Below, in pieces: positions 1-5,504 of a stretch of DNA of 5,802 nucleotides. Origin of the DNA: Actinomycetota bacterium (GTDB lineage Bacteria; Actinomycetota; Actinomycetes; S36-B12; UBA5976); contig WLEH01000078.1 in NCBI GenBank assembly GCA_009704345.1, positions 1 to 5,802 on the forward strand, written 5' to 3'. The translations under genes were made by a program, and so were the position numbers. Numbering within the stretch: the first letter of the stretch is position 1; every line of letters begins with the position of its first letter. Below the pieces are notes generated by a model. That model searched no databases and had not been told where the DNA came from. It saw only the letters and a program-made list of their open reading frames with translations.

Positions 1-69
1 CAAGGTTCCGCCGTAGCAACAAATAATTTGTTACACGAAACTGCACTTGAAATTCTTAACGGGCGCTGA
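1..69 (+). CDS. 3' end of an unidentified protein gene (partial)
   Basis: Frame 1 is open from the first base to a TGA at 67-69 and encodes a 22-residue C-terminus ending ALEILNGR; the other two + frames contain stops within the first 26 bases. The residues are ordinary (a mixed helix-like segment, HETALEILNGR), with no transmembrane or low-complexity character. I cannot identify the protein from so short a tail. The stop lies inside the 3' end of the convergent P450 gene, giving a 14-bp tail-to-tail overlap (56-69). The frame call rests only on openness and plausible composition, so it could be chance. Confidence 0.55.
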   Translation, partial: QGSAVATNNLLHETALEILNGR

Positions 70-1384
70 GTTTTAACAGTAAACCATGCTTTGGTCTAAC
101 CGTTACCGATGGCAATGGCAAAATTTTATTAACTGGATCGAACTTGAATTTTCTAGCCAACATGGCAAGTGCAATAACTCCTTCAAACATGGCAAAATCT
201 CTACCAATACACATGCGATTACCCAGTCCAAATGGAATAAATGCGCCAGATGGAATCCGATCCTCGGTTAAAAATCGATCAGGATCAAACTTTGTTGGAT
301 CTGGCCATGCAGTCTTATCACGATGCACTACCCAAGGACTAATCACAATTAATGATCCTGGCGCAATCTCAACACCATCGATCTCATCTGCCGCAATTGC
401 ATTTCGGGTTAGCACCCAAGCTGGCGGATACAGTCTCATAGCTTCATTGAATACCGCCTTGGCGTATTTCAATTTAGCGTAATCGGCAAACTCTGGATCT
501 CGCTGCCCCAGCACTTCAACTGCTTCTGCTGCTAAGCGATGCTGCACATCTTGATTTAAGCTCAATAAATGTAGCGCCCAACTTAATGCGCTAGCAACTG
601 TTTCATGCCCAGCGACGATAAATGTAACTAACTCATCTCGCACTTGTGAACGAGTGATGTTTCCAGCGGAAAGTTCTGTCACTAGTAACTGCGAAATTGT
701 ATTCAGTTGCGGCGTTTGCTCAGCTGCTGTAACTATTTGATCAACCGCACGCTCTAAGGTTTTATTGGCGCGTTGTAGCTTCAAATTTAATGGGGTTGGT
801 ACCCATTTTGGTGGGAAGATGGGAGTGCGAGCACGAGACACCACCACATCCAAACCTTTTAAAGTAGCTGAAACTACACTTTTCGCTCTGAGTTGGAAAT
901 CAGAACCAAACAGCGCTGAACCAACTACGTTTAACGCAAGTTGCATCATTTCATGATCTAAATCAATCTCAGTATTTACTGAGTTGTCCAATTTACTTAA
1001 TACTTGGCTAGTTGCTGCTACCGAATGTTGCACCACCCCAGCCACAACATCATGGTGAAATGCTGGCTGCAGCATTCGCCGCTGTTCCCGCCAGGCAGTG
1101 TTGTCGGCCGCTAACAAACCATAGCCAGTAACAAGTGCCAAGGTACGATATTGAATAGTCGCTTTACCATAGTTTTTCGCATTAGTGCGCAGCACATAAT
1201 CAACCCAAGCCGGATCAGAGACTAAATAAGTGAGCGGTTTTGGAATTGGGAATTGCAGTAATTTGCCATATTGATCTCGCAGATCCGATAGGAAATCTGG
1301 TGCTGCCGAGCGAATTTCAGCGATGCCGCGCACCATTTGCGCTGGCTCTGGTCCAGCAGCGTTCATAAATGGGGGTCTCGCCAT
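56..1384 (-). CDS. Cytochrome P450 monooxygenase
   Basis: This is a haem-thiolate monooxygenase of 442 residues, a normal length for a soluble bacterial P450. Visible landmarks in order are the C-helix WREQR (residues 98-102), the I-helix oxygen-activation motif AGHET (258-262), the K-helix ExxR as EAMR (314-317), the PDRF meander motif (368-371), and the haem loop FGLGNRMCIG (385-394) with Cys392 as the axial ligand. There is no N-terminal membrane anchor, so it should be cytoplasmic. The substrate cannot be read from the sequence; the core resembles the CYP4/CYP102/CYP110-like class that hydroxylates fatty acids or terpenoids (inference from motif style). No ferredoxin or ferredoxin reductase gene is in the window, so redox partners must lie elsewhere. 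The ATG at 1384 is chosen because TAGGCT sits exactly at -12 to -7; Met7 is a possible alternative start. It is divergent from the DedA gene. Confidence 0.95.
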   Translation of the reverse strand: MARPPFMNAAGPEPAQMVRGIAEIRSAAPDFLSDLRDQYGKLLQFPIPKPLTYLVSDPAWVDYVLRTNAKNYGKATIQYRTLALVTGYGLLAADNTAWREQRRMLQPAFHHDVVAGVVQHSVAATSQVLSKLDNSVNTEIDLDHEMMQLALNVVGSALFGSDFQLRAKSVVSATLKGLDVVVSRARTPIFPPKWVPTPLNLKLQRANKTLERAVDQIVTAAEQTPQLNTISQLLVTELSAGNITRSQVRDELVTFIVAGHETVASALSWALHLLSLNQDVQHRLAAEAVEVLGQRDPEFADYAKLKYAKAVFNEAMRLYPPAWVLTRNAIAADEIDGVEIAPGSLIVISPWVVHRDKTAWPDPTKFDPDRFLTEDRIPSGAFIPFGLGNRMCIGRDFAMFEGVIALAMLARKFKFDPVNKILPLPSVTVRPKHGLLLKLSAR

Positions 1385-1390
1385 GGCTTG

Positions 1391-1396
1391 AGCCTA
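1391..1396 (-). promoter_or_regulatory. Leaderless-type -10 box of the P450 gene
   Basis: TAGGCT on the - strand fits the actinobacterial -10 consensus TANNNT. It lies exactly at -12 to -7 from the A of the P450 ATG, so transcription would begin at the start codon. A clear -35 box is not visible; TTGAAA lies 13 bp upstream of the -10, which is too close for a canonical promoter. Confidence 0.55.
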
Positions 1397-1413
1397 TGAT
1401 CTAATCGGTTTTC

Positions 1414-1433
1414 AAGGGTAAGCGACTACCCTT
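1414..1433. promoter_or_regulatory. Dyad in the divergent P450/DedA intergenic region, possible operator
   Basis: AAGGGTA (1414-1420) and TACCCTT (1427-1433) form a perfect 7-bp inverted repeat with a 6-bp spacer. It lies in the 54-bp gap between the two divergent genes. The right arm contains the proposed DedA -10 box (1427-1432). Relative to the P450 start, the dyad covers about -30 to -49, the usual -35 area. A dimeric regulator bound here could therefore affect both promoters. A 7-bp repeat is common by chance across several kb, so the location is the main argument. Confidence 0.4.
1427..1432 (+). promoter_or_regulatory. Leaderless-type -10 box of the DedA gene
   Basis: TACCCT fits TANNNT and lies exactly at -12 to -7 from the ATG at 1439. 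No Shine-Dalgarno sequence precedes that ATG. The reading frame is closed upstream by a TGA at 1397-1399 with no other start codon in between, so the ATG is the earliest possible start. Confidence 0.55.
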
Positions 1434-1438
1434 ACGGC

Positions 1439-2050
1439 ATGGTTGAGTTTGCCGCTGATCTGATTAGTCAGATTGGTTTACTTGGCGCCGGATTGCTTAT
1501 CGCAATTGAAGTCATCTTGATGCCAATTCCATCTGAGATGGTACTACTGCTAACTGGGTTTAATGTATCGCTGGGAGAATTCAGATATTTTGCTGCAATT
1601 GTCATTACCACGATGGGATCAGTTTCTGGCGCACTAATCCTTTACACCTTTGGTTACGTGTTTTCGCAAGAGCGCATAGAGGCAATAGTTGGCAAATGGG
1701 GAAAGTACGTTGGCATCTCCCAATCAGATTTAACTAAGACACTTAATTGGTTTGAGCGCTATGGCGTGTATTTAGTTTTCTTCGGCAGATTGTTCCCGAT
1801 AATTCGAAGTCTAGTTAGCATCCCTGCCGGCTTGATTAAAATGTCAATTACTAAATTTGTTCTATACACTGCAGCAGGGAGTGCGATCTGGAATTCGATT
1901 TGGATTTCAATTGGCGTACTACTTGGTGAGCAGTGGGAGAAAGCAAGTGCCTGGACAAATATTATTGATTACGCGGTCTATGCCGCCATTGCGCTAATTC
2001 TGGTTTGGTTTGTGCTCAGATTATGGCAGTATCGAAAGTCCCGCTCTTAA
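1439..2050 (+). CDS. DedA-family (SNARE-associated/VTT) integral membrane protein
   Basis: The protein has 203 residues, a typical size for the DedA family. These inner-membrane proteins are implicated in recycling lipid carriers and phospholipids (flippase activity for undecaprenyl phosphate or phosphatidylethanolamine in some members), membrane-potential maintenance and resistance to cationic compounds. Supporting features are an N-terminal hydrophobic segment (about 10-30) running into an acidic/proline motif (Glu24, then PIPSE at 29-33), a glycine-rich membrane segment (about 52-75), the signature FGRLFPIIRS with SIPAG (115-131, including Arg117, Pro120, Arg123 and Pro129), a GxxxG (159-163), and a final hydrophobic helix (about 178-195) ending in a basic tail, RKSRS. 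Both functionally important arginines of the family signature are present. Its exact substrate cannot be inferred. The downstream Rieske gene starts 59 bp after its stop and has its own likely promoter. Confidence 0.93.
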   Translation: MVEFAADLISQIGLLGAGLLIAIEVILMPIPSEMVLLLTGFNVSLGEFRYFAAIVITTMGSVSGALILYTFGYVFSQERIEAIVGKWGKYVGISQSDLTKTLNWFERYGVYLVFFGRLFPIIRSLVSIPAGLIKMSITKFVLYTAAGSAIWNSIWISIGVLLGEQWEKASAWTNIIDYAVYAAIALILVWFVLRLWQYRKSRS

Positions 2051-2097
2051 GAAAACGGACAATTTGGATTCAGGTCGCGTATCTCCCGTTCCTGCTT

Positions 2098-2103
2098 TAG
2101 CCT
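2098..2103 (+). promoter_or_regulatory. Leaderless-type -10 box of the Rieske gene
   Basis: TAGCCT fits TANNNT and lies exactly at -12 to -7 from the ATG at 2110. No Shine-Dalgarno sequence is present between 2051 and 2109 at a useful distance. The 12 bases before this ATG match those before the P450 ATG at 10 of 12 positions. Confidence 0.55.
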
Positions 2104-2109
2104 CCAGCC

Positions 2110-2667
2110 ATGAAGCGACGTGAAGCTCTTACCGTATTAGCGGGGTCAATTGTTGCGCTCTTGCCAATATCAACCGCCAACGCAAATCAAAAAAGACGGA
2201 CAATTTACTGCATGCAAAATGGCAAAGTTCGCAAAGTAACTGGCGTGAATCCAAGCTGTCCAGTTGGCTGGAATCGCACTTCCACCAAAAATGGTAAAGC
2301 CGCGCTCCGGGCGCAACGACAAGCGGAACAGAATTCTGGATCTGGTAATTCGGCGTCACCAAATACGCCAAACATCCCAAACAATTGGGTAAAGCTCACA
2401 ACGCTTGCAGCGCTGCCAGCAACAACTGCAACCAAGATCGCTAGCGAGAATATTTGGTTGATAAAGAATGGTGATGAGGTAACTGGATTCAGTGGCCGAT
2501 GCACCCATCAAGGAATTTCAGTTGTAGCTCGAGGCGCGGGTTTTTATTGCCCAGGTCATGGCGCAACGTATGACAAAAATGGCCAGAATCCAACGAATCC
2601 AGCTACTCGACCACTTGAGCGGGCGAGAATTGAAGTTGCTAACGGCGACGTTTATTTAGTGAAATAA
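2110..2667 (+). CDS. Probably Tat-exported Rieske [2Fe-2S] protein with an N-terminal two-cysteine segment
   Basis: This 185-residue protein should carry a Rieske iron-sulfur cluster outside the cytoplasmic membrane. The N-terminus, KRREAL followed by a hydrophobic stretch (about 8-20) and an A-x-A site (ANA, 23-25), resembles a twin-arginine signal peptide, the usual export route for folded Rieske proteins. Residues about 29-54 form a small basic segment with Cys34 and Cys50 (IYCMQNGK and NPSCPVGW). A linker rich in Ser, Asn, Pro and Gln follows (about 62-92). The C-terminal Rieske domain (about 92-185) has C131-x-H133 and C147-x-x-H150, separated by 13 residues, which supply all four cluster ligands. 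The extra disulfide cysteines of bc1-type Rieske proteins are absent (CTHQGI and CPGHGA instead of CTHxGC and CPCHG), so this is not a standard bc1 subunit. Its electron partners are unknown. The gene ends directly against the convergent alpha-glucosidase stop. Confidence 0.9.
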   Translation: MKRREALTVLAGSIVALLPISTANANQKRRTIYCMQNGKVRKVTGVNPSCPVGWNRTSTKNGKAALRAQRQAEQNSGSGNSASPNTPNIPNNWVKLTTLAALPATTATKIASENIWLIKNGDEVTGFSGRCTHQGISVVARGAGFYCPGHGATYDKNGQNPTNPATRPLERARIEVANGDVYLVK

Positions 2668-4296
2668 CTACTCGGAAAGCCAAATTGTGGTGTGCGGTGG
2701 TAGCGTGACATCTGATCCCGTCGTTTGAATCGGCATTGATGCTGCTAGCAACGTTTTGGCTGTTGTAAATTTAAACTCAGCATCAGTGGTGTTTGCCACC
2801 AACTCAAATCCTGGCTCGCGCCTAAATCGCAAGATGCCAGTAGGCGCATCTTGCCAGCTAACACCTGCCAGTCCGCCTAATGCCGGGTGAGACTTTCTTA
2901 TCTTTAACAACTTTCGATAAAGATTAAGCGTGCTCTGCGAATCTTGTTGTTGTGCGGCTACCGACAACTCCCGCCAATGCGCCGGTAGCGGCAGCCAAGA
3001 ATTGAATTCAGCAAAGCCAAATGGTGGTGCGTCACCTTCCCATGGAATAGGTACACGCACACCATCTCTACCCAATTGAACCCCATTAGTGCGAAAGAAG
3101 ATTGGGTCCTGTCGATGCTCTGGCAGCACTGGCGCATCTTCCAATCCAAGTTCTTCACCTTGATAGATGTAAAGATTGCCAGGAAGTGCCTGCGTCACCA
3201 TAGCGAGTGCTCTCGCTTTAGCTAATCCGATCGCACCGCCGCCCAAGCGCGTTACCACGCGCGGTGAATCATGGTTGTCTAGCACCCAAGTTGGCGGTGC
3301 CGTGACATTTTTAAATTCCGAGGTAATTTTGTCTACTGCTGCTCTTATCTCTTCGGCATTCCATTGAATTGTTAGAAAGTCAAAGTTAAAAATTTGGTGT
3401 AGTTCATCTGGTCGCACGTATCTAACCGCTCTGCTAGTTGGATAGACCCATGCTTCTGCCACAAAGAACCGATCCCCTGGATAAGTGTCAATTAAGTTGC
3501 GCCAACCGCGATAAATTTTATGAACCCCGTCACGATCAAAAAAAGGAATATCACTTAGCAACTGTTTTCGATATTCGGGATCAATGTCTGTTACGTCTAA
3601 TCGAAGAGCCGCAGTGAGTCCAACCGGATCTGGATGGTCTTGATAGATCTCGTCTTTGGCTAACCCATGAGCCACATCGATTCGAAAGCCAGCCACTCCT
3701 TGATCAAGCCAGAACTTAATTGTTTTCTCAAAATCTTCATTTACTTCAGGATTATTCCAATTCAAATCTGGTTGTGATGAATCAAACAGATGCAGATACC
3801 ACTGGCCGGGTTTACCATCGGATTCAGTAATGCGGGTCCAACTTGGACCACCAAACACTGACTCCCAGTTATTTGGTGGTAACTCACCATGAACACCTTT
3901 CCCATCATAAAAATGAAATCTATTTCGCGCTGGCGAATTAGGTGGCGAGGCTAATGCCGCTTTAAACCAATCATGTTGATCAGAAAAGTGATTGGGCACT
4001 AAATCAACAATTACCTTTAATCCAAGCTCATTGGCCCGCTGCATGAGTTGTTGGAAATCCAAAAGAGTGCCAAATCTTGGATCAATGGCTCTCGGGTCAG
4101 AAACATCGTAACCGCCATCACGATTAGGAGATTGGTAAAAGGGAGAAAGCCAAATAGCATCAACGCCAAGTGATGCAACATGCGCTAACCGATTTCTAAT
4201 CCCAATAAGGTCACCTTCGCCGTCATTGTTACTGTCAGAAAAGGATCTTGGGTATATCTGATAGACGACTGCGTCGTGCCACCAAGTACTAGTCAC
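2668..4296 (-). CDS. GH13 alpha-glucosidase (oligosaccharide hydrolase)
   Basis: This is a glycoside hydrolase family 13 enzyme that releases glucose from the non-reducing end of short alpha-glucosides, probably in the cytoplasm because no signal peptide is seen. Counted from the GTG start it has 542 residues, usual for the family. It opens with WWHDAVVYQIYPRSF and a calcium-loop-like DSNNDGEGD (21-29). The four GH13 regions follow: DLVPNH (98-103), GFRID with nucleophile Asp207, VAEAW with acid/base Glu281, and DNHD with Asp343 stabilising the transition state. QPDLNW (175-180) matches conserved region V. All catalytic residues are present. Linkage preference (alpha-1,4 or alpha-1,6) and possible transglycosylation cannot be settled by eye. 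The frame extends 13 codons further to an ATG at 4335, but those residues are not typical of the family. The GTG at 4296 has GGAGA four bases upstream and gives the usual N-terminus. Sugar-transport and regulator genes are not adjacent. Confidence 0.95.
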   Translation of the reverse strand: MTSTWWHDAVVYQIYPRSFSDSNNDGEGDLIGIRNRLAHVASLGVDAIWLSPFYQSPNRDGGYDVSDPRAIDPRFGTLLDFQQLMQRANELGLKVIVDLVPNHFSDQHDWFKAALASPPNSPARNRFHFYDGKGVHGELPPNNWESVFGGPSWTRITESDGKPGQWYLHLFDSSQPDLNWNNPEVNEDFEKTIKFWLDQGVAGFRIDVAHGLAKDEIYQDHPDPVGLTAALRLDVTDIDPEYRKQLLSDIPFFDRDGVHKIYRGWRNLIDTYPGDRFFVAEAWVYPTSRAVRYVRPDELHQIFNFDFLTIQWNAEEIRAAVDKITSEFKNVTAPPTWVLDNHDSPRVVTRLGGGAIGLAKARALAMVTQALPGNLYIYQGEELGLEDAPVLPEHRQDPIFFRTNGVQLGRDGVRVPIPWEGDAPPFGFAEFNSWLPLPAHWRELSVAAQQQDSQSTLNLYRKLLKIRKSHPALGGLAGVSWQDAPTGILRFRREPGFELVANTTDAEFKFTTAKTLLAASMPIQTTGSDVTLPPHTTIWLSE

Positions 4297-4300
4297 ATAT

Positions 4301-4305
4301 TCTCC
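4301..4305 (-). promoter_or_regulatory. Ribosome binding site that decides the alpha-glucosidase start
   Basis: GGAGA on the - strand lies four bases upstream of the GTG at 4296-4294. It supports the GTG over the in-frame ATG at 4335, which has neither a Shine-Dalgarno sequence nor a TANNNT at -12 to -7. Confidence 0.7.
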
Positions 4306-4373
4306 ATTTAGCGGAAGGATAAGGGAACATTGCATAATTCTGATGCGCCAAATTGGCTACAAATCAGTATCTA

Positions 4374-4431
4374 AATCTATGAAAAAAATGATTTTTTACT
4401 GTAACTCTTACATTCGGTAACTGACAGTCAA
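4374..4431 (-). promoter_or_regulatory. Possible promoter region of the alpha-glucosidase gene
   Basis: On the - strand, TTGACT (4431-4426) resembles a -35 box. Candidate TANNNT -10 boxes are TACAGT (4403-4398) and TAGATT (4379-4374), but neither is at the ideal 16-18 bp from TTGACT. Between them lies an AT-rich dyad, AAAAAAT and ATTTTTT around one base (4383-4397), which may bend DNA or bind a regulator. The region lies 80-135 bp upstream of the GTG, implying a sizeable leader. The evidence is weak. Confidence 0.25.
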
Positions 4432-4470
4432 AACTGGCAACTAAACCAATCCTTGTCCGGCGTAGATCGG

Positions 4471-4509
4471 AGGATGCTTTTCCAGCGCAATGGCCATTGT
4501 GCTGATCCT
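4471..4509. repeat. Near-perfect 22-bp palindrome with an outer stem, between NnrD and alpha-glucosidase genes
   Basis: Positions 4483-4504 form a 22-bp palindrome with a single mismatched pair (4487/4500); its core CAATGGCCATTG (4488-4499) is perfect. Flanking AGGAT (4471-4475) and ATCCT (4505-4509) can extend the pairing, with a 7-base bulge (4476-4482). In a + strand RNA the mismatch becomes a G-U pair; in a - strand RNA it would be A-C. No T-tract follows on either strand, so it is not a classic intrinsic terminator. It could be an operator for the downstream alpha-glucosidase gene, a processing or termination structure for the NnrD transcript, or an uncharacterised RNA. The rest of the 277-bp gap (4297-4573) shows no convincing gene. 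Confidence 0.5.
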
Positions 4510-4573
4510 GGCTACTCATCTAGTCTCAATAGCTGAGCCCAAGAATCACTGGGTTCCTGATAAACCAATTCCA

Positions 4574-5434
4574 CTATTTACTAAAAGGTTCTTGGGAAAA
4601 ATCACCTTTAAGCCAACTTCTGATTACTTTGGGTAGCGATATTGCAATATCCAAAGCTGCTATCGGACCACCATTGGACGCCTTGTGCGCTGCCTGGGCG
4701 TGCAACAGCACAGCCAAGGCAGCTATTTGGACAAGCTCTGCTTCTTTCTCAGGCTGACACTGCACTGTTAGCCCGGCAATAATTCCGGCCAGCACATCAC
4801 CACTTCCTGCTGTAGCCAAAACAGTTGGAAGTTTTTCGATCTTGATAATCTGTTTTGTGGCGTAGCTTGCAATAAAAGTTGTGTTTCCCTTTAACAGAAT
4901 ATTGGATTCAATTAAACTGGCAGCAAGTTGGAGATAGTGGAACGGGTCTTGATTAATGTCAGACGTCGAAACGCTCTGATTTCTATCGGTAAGCCACTTG
5001 GATAACTCACCACTATGAGGCGTAAGAATTTGCAGGTGACGAGATTTTTGGGCTAGCTGCATTGCGTCTGCATCAAGAATAACTGGCACTTCTGATACCA
5101 TCGCATCGTCGATTTTCGATTTGAGTTCTTTACTGCTGCTGCTCCAAGACAAGCCGGACCCAATTAGATAAGCATCTACTTCACCCGATTCAAATACTGC
5201 CTCAGGTCGATTTGCAACAATTTCCTTGATTAAAACAGAATCGCCCAGATATCTAACCATTCCGGCACCAGATCGGATTGCCCCTTCGATATTTAATACT
5301 GCAGCACCAGGAAAGTTTGCTGAGCCACTGATAACTCCCAAGACGCCACGCATGTATTTATGATCATCTGGTTTTGGCAGTGATAAGTAATGTGCCAACT
5401 GCGCGGGGATTACTTCTTGGACGCTCCAATCCAT
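4574..5434 (-). CDS. nnrD: ADP-dependent NAD(P)H-hydrate dehydratase, stand-alone
   Basis: This is a metabolite-repair enzyme of the ribokinase-like fold (YjeF C-terminal/CARKD/YxkO family). It dehydrates S-NADHX and S-NADPHX back to NADH and NADPH, using ADP in bacteria. The 286-residue protein shows HKYMRGVLGVISGS (25-38) followed by GAA and RSGAG (54-58), the GSGL loop (92-95, usually GPGL), LTPHSGE (137-143), LLKGNTT (180-186), and the nucleotide-binding and catalytic loop TAGSGDVLAG (208-217) with Asp213 as the expected catalytic base. Its length matches stand-alone dehydratases such as Bacillus YxkO. Many bacteria, including many actinobacteria, fuse this domain behind an NnrE epimerase domain; no epimerase domain is present here. 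The ATG at 5434 is supported by TAGAGT at -12 to -7. The gene is divergent from the ABC exporter gene. Confidence 0.93.
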   Translation of the reverse strand: MDWSVQEVIPAQLAHYLSLPKPDDHKYMRGVLGVISGSANFPGAAVLNIEGAIRSGAGMVRYLGDSVLIKEIVANRPEAVFESGEVDAYLIGSGLSWSSSSKELKSKIDDAMVSEVPVILDADAMQLAQKSRHLQILTPHSGELSKWLTDRNQSVSTSDINQDPFHYLQLAASLIESNILLKGNTTFIASYATKQIIKIEKLPTVLATAGSGDVLAGIIAGLTVQCQPEKEAELVQIAALAVLLHAQAAHKASNGGPIAALDIAISLPKVIRSWLKGDFSQEPFSK

Positions 5435-5440
5435 GACCTA

Positions 5441-5446
5441 ACTCTA
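5441..5446 (-). promoter_or_regulatory. Leaderless-type -10 box of the nnrD gene
   Basis: TAGAGT on the - strand fits TANNNT and lies exactly at -12 to -7 from the ATG. The only Shine-Dalgarno-like bases (AGG) end two bases before the ATG, too close to act well, which fits a leaderless transcript. Confidence 0.55.
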
Positions 5447-5504
5447 TTCAGCGTTACAACTCCACGTATCCCAAGTCCTATTGCCCAATCATTGAGCGGA
5501 ACAT

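Noticed and set aside
2055..2206. Direct repeat ACGGACAATTT at 2055-2065 and 2196-2206
   Set aside because: Several 11-bp direct repeats are expected by chance in a sequence of this length, and one copy lies in coding sequence.
2652..2667. Hairpin TTATTT-AGTG-AAATAA as an intrinsic terminator
   Set aside because: The stem is all A-T, weak, within the Rieske coding end, and has no downstream T-tract on the + strand; a 6-bp stem is expected by chance.
4442..4498. 18-codon frame on the - strand (begins MAIALEKHPP) with AGGA eight bases upstream
   Set aside because: It is too short and overlaps the palindrome, whose symmetry explains part of its sequence; a + strand frame over the same bases looks equally plausible, so none is supported.
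4518..4573. Terminator for nnrD from the CCCA/TGGG and CTCA/TGAG hairpins
   Set aside because: Both stems are only 4 bp and neither is followed by a T-tract on the - strand.
4510..4576. 20-codon frame on the - strand starting at a GTG that overlaps the nnrD stop (ends ...LLRLDE)
   Set aside because: The composition is protein-like, but it has no Shine-Dalgarno site, is very short, matches nothing I recognise, and could be chance or a decayed remnant.
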